Source of the DNA: Actinomycetales bacterium
Lineage (GTDB): Bacteria; Actinomycetota; Actinomycetes; S36-B12
NCBI GenBank assembly: GCA_018970025.1
Contig: JAGWXF010000002.1
Span: forward strand, 1-64,000
DNA: 64,000 bases
Direction of reading: 5' to 3'
Shown: positions 51,099-64,000 of the stretch, piece after piece
How positions within the stretch are numbered: position 1 is the first letter of the stretch
Layout: every line of letters begins with the position of its first letter
The notes under the pieces: model-generated
Databases searched by the model: none
What the model saw: the letters and a program-made list of their open reading frames with translations, nothing else
What the model was told of the DNA's origin: nothing
Position numbers and translations under genes: made by a program

Positions 51099-51109
51099 CC
51101 CGGGCGCTC

Positions 51110-53941
<2,832 letters not shown>

Positions 53942-54103
53942 GGTGTTCTGGCCTTTCGATCGGGATCACACATCCACTCGGACACACGCCTGGTCAAGCG
54001 CACCCCGTGGGACCACCTGCCTGCCTCGGCACCCACGCGGCGACCGCGCAACACCCCATCGTAGAGGGGTGCGAGGCAGGGGCAGGCCAGGAACCAGCGG
54101 CTG

Positions 54104-54165
54104 GGCTGCCACACCTCGCCCATGGCTGCCACACTTCGCCTATGGCGGTGTCACACTTCGCCCAT
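54104..54165. repeat. Three tandem 20-22-bp repeats upstream of the GNAT-LuxR gene
   Basis: Units 54104-54123, 54124-54143 and 54144-54165 share (C/T)CACAC(C/T)TCGCC(C/T)AT and each ends at an ATG. The third ATG is the likely gene start. The array may be an operator or a product of slippage. Confidence 0.65.
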
Positions 54166-54973
54166 GGCGGTGTCACCCGAGCCTCGGGAGCGGCTGCCGG
54201 TCGTGCTCAGCGACGGGGTGGTCGTGCTGCGTCCCCCGCGCCCTGATGACGCAGCCGATATCGCGCGCGGCTGCCAGGACCCGGACATCGCCCGATGGAC
54301 GACCGTCCCCTCCCCATACGCCCTGGCGGATGCCGAGGAGTTCATCTCCCTGCGACGTCCCGATGGACCCGAGGGACCGGGCCAGTGGTGGGCCTGCCCG
54401 ACCTGGGCCATCACCATCGGCGACGACCTATGGGCCGGGACCATCGACCTGCGCCTGGCGGACCCCGAGTGCGCCGAGGTGGGGTACCTGGTCGCTCCCT
54501 GGGCGCGTGGGCGGGGCGCGGCGACCCGGAGCCTGCGGCTGGCCTGCCGCTGGGGCTTCACCGCGCTGGGACTGCGCGTCATCCAGTGGCAGGCGCAGGT
54601 GGGCAACGAGGCTTCCCGTGCAGTGGCCACCCGCCTCGGATTCCGGATCAGCCCCCAGGTCCATCGGCTGGCCCTGGCAAGTCGCGGGGAGCGGCAGGAC
54701 GGGTGGTTCGGCGACCTGCTGCCGGAGGACCTGCCCGATGCGGGGGGCGCCCGCCGCAGGGCGCGGCCGCTGCCGCGACTGACCGGCCGGGAGCAGGATG
54801 TCCTGGACCTCATGGCTGCCGGCCGATCGAATCGGCACATCGCCGAGCAGCTGGGCATCAGCGAGAACACGGTCAAGAACCATGTGCGCAGGATCCTGGA
54901 GAAGCTGCAGGCGGCCTCCCGGATGGAGGCGGTCGTCAGCGGCGTTCAGCAGGGGCTGACCCGCCTGCCCTGA
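54164..54973 (+). CDS. GNAT acetyltransferase fused to LuxR-type HTH
   Basis: This 269-residue protein has an N-terminal GNAT domain of the RimJ/RimL type: VVLRPPRPDDAADIARGCQD, then EVGYLVAPWARGRGAATRSL, the acetyl-CoA pyrophosphate loop (R-G-x-G/A), and WQAQVGNEASRAVATRLGF. A LuxR/GerE helix-turn-helix occupies the last 65 residues (LTGREQDVLDLMAAGRSNRH, IAEQLGISENTVKNHVRRIL). This would join N-acetylation (protein, antibiotic or metabolite) to DNA binding, possibly acetyl-CoA-responsive regulation. It stands between secA (divergent) and comF (convergent), where hpf is usual. ATG 54164 follows the repeat array; an in-frame ATG at 54122 is possible. Confidence 0.85.
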   Translation: MAVSPEPRERLPVVLSDGVVVLRPPRPDDAADIARGCQDPDIARWTTVPSPYALADAEEFISLRRPDGPEGPGQWWACPTWAITIGDDLWAGTIDLRLADPECAEVGYLVAPWARGRGAATRSLRLACRWGFTALGLRVIQWQAQVGNEASRAVATRLGFRISPQVHRLALASRGERQDGWFGDLLPEDLPDAGGARRRARPLPRLTGREQDVLDLMAAGRSNRHIAEQLGISENTVKNHVRRILEKLQAASRMEAVVSGVQQGLTRLP

Positions 54974-54995
54974 CGACCTGCCTGCCCTGACGACC
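54964..54995. repeat. 15-bp direct duplication over the GNAT-LuxR stop codon
   Basis: CCTGCCCTGACGACC occurs at 54964-54978 and again at 54981-54995, 17 bp apart. The first copy contains the stop codon (TGA 54971). It looks like a recent slippage event just before the convergent comF gene. Confidence 0.7.
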
Positions 54996-55035
54996 GACCG
55001 CTTCGGACGGCCGACCTGGTCGCACGAACCCGGCG

Positions 55036-55791
55036 TCAGGCCACGGCTGGGCGGGATGCATGCAGGGTGCTGCGCGTGCGTCGGACGGTGCCCGCCACCG
55101 CTGCCACCCCGATCGGAGTCACGCCTGCCGCGACCAGGGCACGGTGGGCCTCGCCTACCGTGGCCCCGGTCGTGATCACGTCATCGACGATGACCAGGCC
55201 GGCACGGAATGCAGGTGCCGGTACGCCACGGAAGGCACCCGCTGCCGATGATCGCCCGGCGACTGAGCCGGCTGAGTGGCGCGCGTAGTCCCTGGCCATG
55301 ACCAGGGCAGGCGACACCGACGCGTCCAGGCCAGCGCCGGAAAGTGCCTGCGCCGCCCAGGCCGCCAGGCGGCCCACCGCATCGAACCCGCGATCACGGC
55401 GCGATCGACGATGGGACGGGACCGGAACCAGCCTGATGCACGACCTGGGCTGGTCGCCAGCAAGCAGTGACAGCACGGCGATCGCCAGCATGGACCCCAG
55501 CGGAGCCCCCAGGGCCAGGCACCCATGCTCCTTGAATGCCAGGATGGCCGATCGCAGGTGCCCGTCGTACGGCCCGGCCACCCAGTGGCCGGTGTCGTGC
55601 CGGTGGGGGCTGATGACGTTCTCGCAGCAGGCAGAGCACAGCGGCCGGCCCGGCGCCCGGCAGGCCAGGCAGCGCCGGCCCTGGATCACGTCGCTGGCAT
55701 CCTCGACGAGTCGCGTGAGCCGCCCCGACGGTCGCTCCAGCAGGGCATGGACCTGGGGTGGGCCCATGCCCCAGGCATCAGGTGTCCGCAC
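55036..55791 (-). CDS. comF: ComF-family phosphoribosyltransferase-like protein
   Basis: This 251-residue protein has an N-terminal Cys cluster (GRRCLACRAPGRPLCSACCE) and the ComF core: GPYDGHLRSAILAFKEHG, LVPVPSHRRSRRDRGFDAVG (the R-x-R-G-x-(N/D) element), and the PRPP-loop AGLVIVDDVITTGATVGEAH. ComF takes part in DNA uptake and recombination in competent bacteria, but its role in Actinobacteria is unproven. The start is GTG 55791, with ATG 55767 as an alternative. It lies 119 bp downstream of lpqB and is probably in the same transcription unit. Confidence 0.9.
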   Translation of the reverse strand: MRTPDAWGMGPPQVHALLERPSGRLTRLVEDASDVIQGRRCLACRAPGRPLCSACCENVISPHRHDTGHWVAGPYDGHLRSAILAFKEHGCLALGAPLGSMLAIAVLSLLAGDQPRSCIRLVPVPSHRRSRRDRGFDAVGRLAAWAAQALSGAGLDASVSPALVMARDYARHSAGSVAGRSSAAGAFRGVPAPAFRAGLVIVDDVITTGATVGEAHRALVAAGVTPIGVAAVAGTVRRTRSTLHASRPAVA

Positions 55792-55910
55792 GTGCGCAAC
55801 CCTGTCAATTCTGCGCGCATGTCACCATCCGCGTCACACGCCGGTGGACGCGGTCACGCGCTCTCGCCGCCTGTGGACGGCCCCCGGAGGCATCTGGCGA
55901 GCGTGGGCCG

Positions 55911-57692
55911 CTAGCCCGGATAGGCGGGGGCGCGGCCCGGACCGACCGATCGCCAGGCACCTGCCCCCAGGGCGTACACCAGGCCATCGCTTGCGGCGAC
56001 GAGGGTCGGCAGGCCTGGCGCGGCCGCGATGGAGGAGGGCTCGACGGGCCCGCTGATCCCCACGACCGACCCTCGGGCCAGGCTCACCTCGAAGACGCCT
56101 GGACTTCCGGCACCGTCGCTTCCGATGACTGCCAGCAGGTCCGGACCGGACCAGGCGACGTCGAGTACCTCGGTGAGCCGCGTCTCGACCCGGACGGGCA
56201 TGGTGACCTGGGCGCTGCCGGCGATGGTCGGTCGCACGATCCGGGCCAGCAGGAGCCCGCGTCGCGGGCCGTCCTGCACCACGAGAGCAACCCTGGTCCC
56301 ATCCCTCGATGGCGCCGCCTGGAGCAGGACGGCTTCCTTCGGCAATCCCTGGACCGGAATCTCGGTGACCGTGCCGTCGGATGCGACGGAGACGAGCCCG
56401 AGCTCGCTGTCGACCGTCCAGATCCCGCCGGAGCGGTCGAAAGCCGGGGATCCCAGACGTCGGTCGGCAAGCAGCTGCGTCAGCGCCGCGTTCGGCCGCA
56501 GGGCTCCGCTCCACAGGTTCCCCTTGCTGTCCAGGCCAGCCACCCGATCGCCCTCTTCGTCGACGGCGAGCTCGGTCAGTGGGATCTCCCCGGTGCCAGC
56601 CTGCCCGGGGACCGGGGTCGTCCCGTTGACGCCGCCCCTCACCACGACGCCGTCTCGATCGAGGATCGCCGTGGCGCCCGGTGGCATCGCAGCCGGATCG
56701 ACCGATGGCCAGGCATCGACCGGCTGCGGGGTCGCCACGCCCGGCACGGCCAGGGGCAGGTTCCCGGCCGAGATCTCCACGGCACTCACCCCCTGGACCT
56801 GGCGCAGGGTCCACGTCAGCTGCTCGGACAGGGCCTTTCGCGAGCTGTCGCCCAGCAGGCGGGCATTGCCCGACAGCGCGACCTTCGCCACGCCGTTCTC
56901 GACCGGCACCGACTCGATTGCCAGGCCGACGCCAACGGGAAAGCCCGTCCGTACGGCGGGCTCCAGCCATCGGCTCGGGCCTTCGACGAGATGGCGAACC
57001 AGCGTGGTCGCCTGAGCCGGGCCGATGACGGGGATCATCCGGGGATCCGGGACGAGAACGGTGAAGCTCGGGTCGAAGAAGTACACGTCCAGCGAGCGGA
57101 ACGCCCGGTCGACGTCCGAGATCGACAGCACCAGACCCTGGGGCAGTCGGCTGATGCGCCACTCACCGTCCACGCGAGTGACGGTGAACTTCAAGGAGAC
57201 CTCGGCTCCCGAGTCGGCAACCGAGTAGTGGCCGTTCTCCTCGATCTCGCCCGCCAGGGGAGCAGTGAAGTCGATGAGGCTCGAGGCGCTGGTGAGAGTC
57301 CCGATGCCCTCGTAGACGACCACGCCGGCACTTGAATCCCAGGCCTGGCTCGCCCGCGGGGTGAGGAACTGTCGCGCGACCGCGTGATCCCCGTCGAAGG
57401 ACGCCGAGGCATCGAGGAAGCCCTGGACGACCTGGGCCGGCGACATGCCCTCCCTGGGGCCGCGGGCGATGACTCGGATGAATTGGTTGGCATCAGCACC
57501 GGAGATCTGCGCCCCCTGCTCGATCGGGCCACTCGTCGGCACCTGGGCAATGAGCGAGGGCGGGATCACTCCGCAGCCGGCCAGCAGCATCGACGCTGCA
57601 GCAGCCGCCGAGAAGGTGACCCCCGCGATCCTGCGCCTGCGACGACCGGTTCGGCAGCCAGCCCCGCGCCTGAGGGCACCACTGCTGATCAT
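55911..57692 (-). CDS. lpqB: Lipoprotein LpqB (MtrAB accessory)
   Basis: This 593-residue lipoprotein has a long basic N region followed by a hydrophobic stretch and the lipobox MLLAGCGVIPP, with the acylated Cys near residue 40. A GerMN-type domain follows (EGMSPAQVVQGFLDASASFD, PIQ-like strands, then VRHLVEGPSRWLEPAVRTGF), and a C-terminal beta-propeller-like domain spans about 330-593. Its ATG overlaps the mtrB stop (ATGA), so it is translationally coupled to the histidine kinase. LpqB binds the extracellular domain of MtrB and modulates MtrAB signalling in Mycobacterium. Gene order mtrA-mtrB-lpqB is conserved through the Actinobacteria. Confidence 0.95.
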   Translation of the reverse strand: MISSGALRRGAGCRTGRRRRRIAGVTFSAAAAASMLLAGCGVIPPSLIAQVPTSGPIEQGAQISGADANQFIRVIARGPREGMSPAQVVQGFLDASASFDGDHAVARQFLTPRASQAWDSSAGVVVYEGIGTLTSASSLIDFTAPLAGEIEENGHYSVADSGAEVSLKFTVTRVDGEWRISRLPQGLVLSISDVDRAFRSLDVYFFDPSFTVLVPDPRMIPVIGPAQATTLVRHLVEGPSRWLEPAVRTGFPVGVGLAIESVPVENGVAKVALSGNARLLGDSSRKALSEQLTWTLRQVQGVSAVEISAGNLPLAVPGVATPQPVDAWPSVDPAAMPPGATAILDRDGVVVRGGVNGTTPVPGQAGTGEIPLTELAVDEEGDRVAGLDSKGNLWSGALRPNAALTQLLADRRLGSPAFDRSGGIWTVDSELGLVSVASDGTVTEIPVQGLPKEAVLLQAAPSRDGTRVALVVQDGPRRGLLLARIVRPTIAGSAQVTMPVRVETRLTEVLDVAWSGPDLLAVIGSDGAGSPGVFEVSLARGSVVGISGPVEPSSIAAAPGLPTLVAASDGLVYALGAGAWRSVGPGRAPAYPG

Positions 57693-59449
57693 CGGGTCCC
57701 CCGGGGCAGGCCCCGCACCACCAGGCGCCGGGCTCCTGACCGGGTCGCGACCATCGCCCCAAGGCCACCCGCCACGTCCTGATCGGCGCTCGCGTGCTGA
57801 CCCGCGCTCGCGTGCTGACCCGCGCTCGCGTTATGGGAGGTATCGGGCGAGCCACTCGGCTCGTTCGACTCGCTGATCCCCGAGGGCTCCGGTGCCAGGG
57901 GCAGTGGCGAATGCTCGATGTCGCCCTTGGCGACGAGCGGGAGTGTCATCCGAAAGCAGGCTCCCTTGCCCGGCTCACCCCAGGCCTCCAGCCAGCCGCG
58001 ATGCAGGCGGACGTCCTCCAGCGAGATCGCCAGGCCCAGGCCGGTCCCTCCCGTGGTGCGGGCCCGAGCAGGGTCAGCCCTCCAGAAGCGATTGAAAACC
58101 AGCGATGACTCACCCGGACGCAGCCCGACGCCGTAGTCACGCACGGTCACGGCGGCAGCGGCATCATCGGCTCCCAGGCTGATGTCGATGCCCAGCGCAT
58201 TGCCGTGCTCGATGGCATTGCCGATGAGGTTGCGAAGGACACGGTCGATTCGTCGAGCATCGCCCGCCACCATGATTGGTTCCGCTGCCTCATGGAGTCG
58301 AAGGCTCGTCCCGCACCTACCCGCGAGCGCTGCCGATGATTCGGTGATGCGGGCCACCAGCTGCGACAGGTCGAACGGCTCGGACTCCAGCACCACCGCG
58401 CCGGCATCGAAGCGAGAGATCTCCAGCAGGTCGACCAGCAGGGCCTCGAACCGATCGAGCTGGGTCTGCAGCAACTCCGCCGCCCTCGCCGTCGGCGGAT
58501 CGAATGAGGCGCGATCCTCGAACATGACATCTGCCGCCATCCGCACGGTCGTCAGCGGCGTGCGGAGCTCATGGGAGACATCGGAGACGAACTGCTGCTG
58601 CAGGCTCGACAGCTCCTGGAGCTCCTTGATCTTGCGCTGCAGATTCGCCGCCATCTCATTGAACGCGGCGGCCAGGCGCGCCAGGTCGTCCTGGCCACGT
58701 ACGCGCATCCGCTGCGACAGGTCGCCCTTGGAGAGCCTGGTCGCGGTCTGCGCTGCGGCGCGCACCGGCGAGACGACCTGACGGGTCACGAACCAGGCGA
58801 TCAGGACTAGGAGCCCGATCAGCAGGGTGCCGGTGATCACCACGGCACCTCGCACCAGGTCGAGTGTCTGCTCCTCCTGGGACAGCGGGAACAGGTAGTA
58901 CAGCTCGTATCCCGCAACGGTTGGAACGTTCAGGGGTGCACCCACGACGAGCCCGGGAGTTGATCGCCCATCGAGGAAGGTGATGTTCGTATACGTCCAC
59001 GATTGCCGCTGCGTGGAGGTCACTGCCGAGCGAAGGGCAACCGGGACGCTGGCCTCGGAGACCAGGTTCGTCCCCCGCTCGGGGACCTCGATGGCGTCCT
59101 GGGACGACAGCAGCAGGACGTCGAACTGGCCCGGTGAGGCTGCGCGCGAGGCCAGGGTGCTCACGACCGAGTCGACAAGTCGAGAGGCAGATGGAGTCGA
59201 CGGACCGGTATCGGCTGCGTCCAGCAGGCGCTGCGCCTCCACGACGCCAGCAGTCGCCTCGCCGATCGAGGCCCGCTCCTTGGAGTCGAGCAGTCCGGTC
59301 GTGATGCGGCTCAGCAGCAGGAAGCCGAGGACGGTCATGGTGGCGATCGACAGCACCGTGGTCGAGACCGTCACCCTGACCAGGAGGGATCCGCGCCACA
59401 GGCCGACGAGCCGGCGTGGATGGGCGAGCATGGTCACCGCTGCGACCAC
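57689..59449 (-). CDS. mtrB: Sensor histidine kinase MtrB
   Basis: This 586-residue two-pass membrane kinase has TM1 (VSTTVLSIATMTVLGFLLLS), an extracellular sensor of about 150 residues, TM2 (GAVVITGTLLIGLLVLIAWF), and a HAMP domain (RLSKGDLSQRMRVRGQDDLA). The HisKA phospho-acceptor is FVSDVSHELRTPLTTVR (residue His near 305). HATPase has RNLIGNAIEHGNALG and RARTTGGTGLGLAISLEDV. MtrB phosphorylates MtrA, which controls cell division and envelope genes. The GTG start at 59449 lies 4 bp after mtrA; ATG 59431 is an alternative. The C terminus carries an 18-bp tandem repeat (HASAGQ) after the kinase domain. Confidence 0.96.
   Translation of the reverse strand: MVAAVTMLAHPRRLVGLWRGSLLVRVTVSTTVLSIATMTVLGFLLLSRITTGLLDSKERASIGEATAGVVEAQRLLDAADTGPSTPSASRLVDSVVSTLASRAASPGQFDVLLLSSQDAIEVPERGTNLVSEASVPVALRSAVTSTQRQSWTYTNITFLDGRSTPGLVVGAPLNVPTVAGYELYYLFPLSQEEQTLDLVRGAVVITGTLLIGLLVLIAWFVTRQVVSPVRAAAQTATRLSKGDLSQRMRVRGQDDLARLAAAFNEMAANLQRKIKELQELSSLQQQFVSDVSHELRTPLTTVRMAADVMFEDRASFDPPTARAAELLQTQLDRFEALLVDLLEISRFDAGAVVLESEPFDLSQLVARITESSAALAGRCGTSLRLHEAAEPIMVAGDARRIDRVLRNLIGNAIEHGNALGIDISLGADDAAAAVTVRDYGVGLRPGESSLVFNRFWRADPARARTTGGTGLGLAISLEDVRLHRGWLEAWGEPGKGACFRMTLPLVAKGDIEHSPLPLAPEPSGISESNEPSGSPDTSHNASAGQHASAGQHASADQDVAGGLGAMVATRSGARRLVVRGLPRGTR
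57781..57834 (-). repeat. 18-bp tandem repeats in the mtrB 3' end
   Basis: Three 18-bp units (57781, 57799, 57817) match GACCCGCGCTCGCGTGCT with few changes. They encode HASAGQ-like hexapeptides between the kinase domain and the C terminus. The frame is kept. Confidence 0.88.
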
Positions 59450-59453
59450 GACA

Positions 59454-60161
<708 letters not shown>

Positions 60162-60241
60162 GGGGTCATGGTGTCATCCCGGCACCCCATGCGACTAGAT
60201 GATCATGCGAGCACGACCCAAGGCGCACGATGAACGGCGCA

Positions 60242-61015
60242 CTACCCGAGTGACGGCAGGCCGAGCACGATGAGTACGGCGCCCGGGGCATTGACCATCA
60301 CATGCGCCACGAAGGGGGCTCCGATGCCGCGGGTGCGCCAGCGCAGAACGCCAAGAACCACGCCCATGGCCAGCAGGATCGGCAGCCGGATCGGTTCGAA
60401 GTGGAAGGCGGCGAAGGATACGGCTGTTATGGCAATCGTCCAGCCGGTGCCGACCCCTCGCTTGCGCAGGGCGGAGTAGAACAGGCCGCGGAAGGCAAGC
60501 TCCTCCATCAGCGGCGCGCCGATGGCAACCACCAGTGCGAAGGCGATGACGGAGATCTCGCTCCCGCTGTCGCGGAAGTCGACGGCGACCTCTCCGGCCG
60601 AAGAGTTGAATCGGCCCGTCAGGATCACGGTCACGGCCGCGATCGCGCCGAGCGCCACCCAGGCAGCCACTCCCCCGATGCCGCCCAAGCCGGCATCGCG
60701 CCAGGTCATGCGGATCCCGAGGTCGATCCGAGGGCCATTCCCGCGCCAGGCGGTCGCGATGACCGGCCACCCAGCAAGGCCCAGCCAGGGCACGACCACC
60801 GCGACCAGGAGCGGCCCCGGAGGCGGGTCGTCCCCGGTGACCCCTGGAAGGGCTATCGACGCGAGGTATCCGATCGCCACGGTCGCTACCAGGGCGATCA
60901 GGACGTCCCACAGGCCCCATCTCGGCCTGCGAAGGCTGCGCCCCCGGGCAATCGCCTCATCCACGGTGACGGGGCAGCCGGGATACCACCCGACTGCCCC
61001 GTCCACCGCGCTCAT
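60242..61015 (-). CDS. CPBP-family intramembrane metalloprotease
   Basis: This 257-residue polytopic membrane protein has about seven hydrophobic segments. The CAAX-protease-and-bacteriocin-processing motif is present: LMEELAFRGLFYSALRKRG (the EExxxR motif) near residue 170, then AVSFAAFHFEPIRLPILLA with the His of motif 2, and FVAHVMVNAPGAVLIVLG with the last His/Asn motif. These glutamate-type proteases cleave prenylated or bacteriocin-like peptides in some bacteria; the substrate here is unknown. It lies between sahH (upstream, 20-bp gap) and mtrA on the same strand, so it may be co-transcribed with sahH. Confidence 0.88.
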   Translation of the reverse strand: MSAVDGAVGWYPGCPVTVDEAIARGRSLRRPRWGLWDVLIALVATVAIGYLASIALPGVTGDDPPPGPLLVAVVVPWLGLAGWPVIATAWRGNGPRIDLGIRMTWRDAGLGGIGGVAAWVALGAIAAVTVILTGRFNSSAGEVAVDFRDSGSEISVIAFALVVAIGAPLMEELAFRGLFYSALRKRGVGTGWTIAITAVSFAAFHFEPIRLPILLAMGVVLGVLRWRTRGIGAPFVAHVMVNAPGAVLIVLGLPSLG

Positions 61016-61035
61016 CGCATCAGGTTCGACAGGGC

Positions 61036-62493
<1,458 letters not shown>

Positions 62494-62500
62494 GAGATCT

Positions 62501-62572
62501 CCTCGTGACGAACGATGCGGAACAGCGAATGCGATTCCGCGTACTGAAAGGGACAGTGCGAACGTCACGAGG
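62501..62572 (-). promoter_or_regulatory. sahH leader: stem that can sequester the ribosome binding site
   Basis: CCTCGTGACG (62501-62510) and CGTCACGAGG (62563-62572) form a perfect 10-bp stem. On the minus-strand transcript the proximal arm contains the start of the GAGGAGA Shine-Dalgarno sequence 8 nt before the sahH ATG. Inside lies a second stem, GCGGAA/TTCCGC (62517-62522 and 62535-62540). A further hairpin, CCAGGG-AGTG-CCCTGG, is at 62591-62606. This could be a translational switch or a thermosensor. I could not match it to the SAH or SAM riboswitch consensus by eye. Confidence 0.5.
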
Positions 62573-62725
62573 CTTCGATGGCTCGCATCTCCAGGGAGTG
62601 CCCTGGATGGGCCGATTGTGCCATGCAAGTGCTGAATCTGCATAACGGCACGGGCAGGCGCGGACCACGCGCGCAGCGGCTATTGACCCGGCGCGGCGCC
62701 CGGTGGGACGCTGCATGAGACTCGG

Positions 62726-63982
62726 CTACGGAGGCGATACAGGCCAGTGCGACCAGTCTCGGGCGACGCGGATGACCGGATGGTGACCGCCCGGATCGGA
62801 GCCGGGCTGCGCCACCGCTCGGTGCCGGTACATGCGACCGCCCGGAGACTGCCAGGTGCAGCTCCCATCGAGTGCGGAGCTCAGGATGCGCCATCCGCCG
62901 AGGGTCTTGGCCAGGTGATGCCTCTTGCATAGGGCGCCGAGGTTCGCTCGATCGGAACTCCCTGCCGCGCCCCACGCAGTTGCGTGATCGATCTCGCAGT
63001 TCCGAGCCTGGCGTAGGCAGCCAGGGAATCGGCAGTGACGGTCGCGGGCGACGATAAAGGCCCGCAGCGAGTCAGACACGCGATACGCCCGCCGACCGCG
63101 GTCAAGCAGGTGGCCCGTCACAGGATCAGTCAGCAACCGGCGCAAGGTCAGGTCATCGCACTGGGTCACGAGCTCGCGAACGGCACTGGCGCCGATCGGG
63201 GCTGGGCATCCGCGACCTGACCGGAGCTCGCCAGGCTCCTGCGAGAGCCCAAGGAGGGTCTCCAAGGAGACTGTTACCTCCACATGTGCCTGGACGAAGG
63301 GCCGCAGGGGGCCGCACGAGGCCGTCTCGAGATCGCCGGGAGTCGAGCGGAAGGCCCCCGAGGCCGGAACCGAGGCGGGAAAGCCTCCCATCGGCAGGAC
63401 CATCGCGGCGAGCGCGAGCGCCCTGCGCTCCCCGATGAGCGCATCGGCCGGGACCTCGAGATCCTGGTGCTGCGCCACGCGATCGATGGCATCGAAGCAT
63501 GCATGCGCGTGCACGGTTCGCATCCGGGCGATGAGGGTTGAGATACCTCCTCCCTCGTCGAAGAGCTGCACCCCGAGCCCGGTGCGCGTCGGGCTGGCCG
63601 GACCCTGCTCAACGAGCCTGGCCACGACGCGGTCGGCGGCACGTCGGGTCTGTGCAACCGTGCCGAGAGCGGCGACGGGGAGGACTGCATCCTGCAACTG
63701 ACGGCAGGCCCTGGCGAAGCCTGCCTGGGCCTCCGGACGCGGATCGAAGCAGCCCGGGACCCGCTGGCTCGCCGTCACCACCGCCCGCGCATGGGCTGGG
63801 CTGATCCGACCCCGTCGAAGCTCGTCTTGGGTGGCCGCCAAGGGGCCTGCCAGCAGGCGGGCACCAGCGACCCGTGCGCTGGTGAAGCCGGCAGACCACC
63901 GGAGGGCCGCAGAGACCTCCTCGCAGGCCAGATCCTCGATGTCGATGCGACCCGGGGCAGGGCCCTCGACGGGGCCGTCCAC
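62726..63982 (-). CDS. DUF222/HNH endonuclease (13E12-type), 5' end possibly beyond window
   Basis: The 418 residues visible combine the DUF222 helical domain (GRISPAHARAVVTASQRVPG, ending in DEGGGISTLIARMRTVHA) with a C-terminal HNH nuclease: FIVARDRHCRFPGCLRQARN, CEIDHATAWGAAGSSDRANL and GALCKRHHLAKTLGGWRIL supply the Cys and His residues and the HNH core. Such genes form multi-copy families in Actinobacteria (the 13E12 repeats of Mycobacterium) and probably move as selfish or defence-related elements. A GTG at 63982 can start it, but the frame stays open to the right edge, so the true start may be further out. Whether it cuts DNA is unproven. Confidence 0.85.
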   Translation of the reverse strand: MDGPVEGPAPGRIDIEDLACEEVSAALRWSAGFTSARVAGARLLAGPLAATQDELRRGRISPAHARAVVTASQRVPGCFDPRPEAQAGFARACRQLQDAVLPVAALGTVAQTRRAADRVVARLVEQGPASPTRTGLGVQLFDEGGGISTLIARMRTVHAHACFDAIDRVAQHQDLEVPADALIGERRALALAAMVLPMGGFPASVPASGAFRSTPGDLETASCGPLRPFVQAHVEVTVSLETLLGLSQEPGELRSGRGCPAPIGASAVRELVTQCDDLTLRRLLTDPVTGHLLDRGRRAYRVSDSLRAFIVARDRHCRFPGCLRQARNCEIDHATAWGAAGSSDRANLGALCKRHHLAKTLGGWRILSSALDGSCTWQSPGGRMYRHRAVAQPGSDPGGHHPVIRVARDWSHWPVSPP

Positions 63983-64000
63983 CTGTGCCTTCGCTGAATG

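Noticed and set aside
62494-62620. Considered as a known SAH riboswitch
   Set aside because: The conserved core of that class could not be found by eye; only stems were seen. A covariance-model search would decide.

Overview
The window is GC-rich actinobacterial (Actinomycetota) chromosome. Lineage markers are mtrA-mtrB-lpqB, mycoredoxin, AdnAB, UvrD2 with HRDC, the large NAD-glutamate dehydrogenase, WS/DGAT acyltransferase, and a small HTH protein of the BldC/excisionase type. I cannot name a genus. From memory, much of 10.7-37 kb follows the Mycobacterium tuberculosis order Rv3193c-Rv3206c (UPF0182, PDZ-Lon protease, DUF2342, ABC1 kinase, uvrD2, mycoredoxin, nudC, AdnAB, MoeZ). The block at 51-62.5 kb follows the secA1-comF-lpqB-mtrB-mtrA-sahH region.

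Region 1 (1-9246) is the right-hand part of an integrated mobile element that abuts the 3' end of an initiator tRNA-fMet gene. It carries an IS5-group insertion sequence, an interrupted ORF, an HUH-type rolling-circle replication protein with a degenerate tail, a divergent large serine recombinase preceded by an AT-rich nest of inverted repeats, and an excisionase-like HTH protein translationally coupled to a tyrosine recombinase that carries four additional HTH modules. A short iteron array lies between that module and the tRNA. The far end of the element is outside the window.

Region 2 (9.2-25.3 kb) is conserved housekeeping DNA: arfB, an enoyl-CoA hydratase, UPF0182 and PDZ-Lon membrane proteins, Nudix and DUF2342 proteins, a zinc ribbon protein, an M20 peptidase, an orphan E1/cyclodehydratase-like protein, an ABC1 kinase, uvrD2, mycoredoxin and nudC. 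Region 3 (25.3-44.1 kb) holds an acyltransferase-3 protein, the adnAB end-resection helicase-nuclease, a large flippase-like membrane protein with a kinase-like domain, a CDGSH protein, moeZ, the 180-kDa glutamate dehydrogenase, a DUF2505-type protein and a wax-ester/diacylglycerol acyltransferase.

Region 4 (44.1-51.1 kb) is the least understood part. It has a CpaE/MinD-like ATPase coupled to a SAF-domain protein, and divergently an HTH regulator followed by a DEDDh exonuclease translationally coupled to an uncharacterised protein in which I see a possible nucleotidyltransferase motif. Further conserved hypothetical genes follow. Region 5 (51.1-64 kb) holds secA, a GNAT-LuxR fusion in the slot where hpf is usually found, comF, lpqB-mtrB-mtrA, a CPBP protease, sahH with a leader that can pair its ribosome binding site, and a DUF222/HNH endonuclease running off the right edge.

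Small in-frame tandem duplications (12-21 bp units) recur in unrelated genes. The most interesting candidates for follow-up are the HTH-rich tyrosine recombinase with its iteron array, the exonuclease/NTase-like pair, and the sahH leader.
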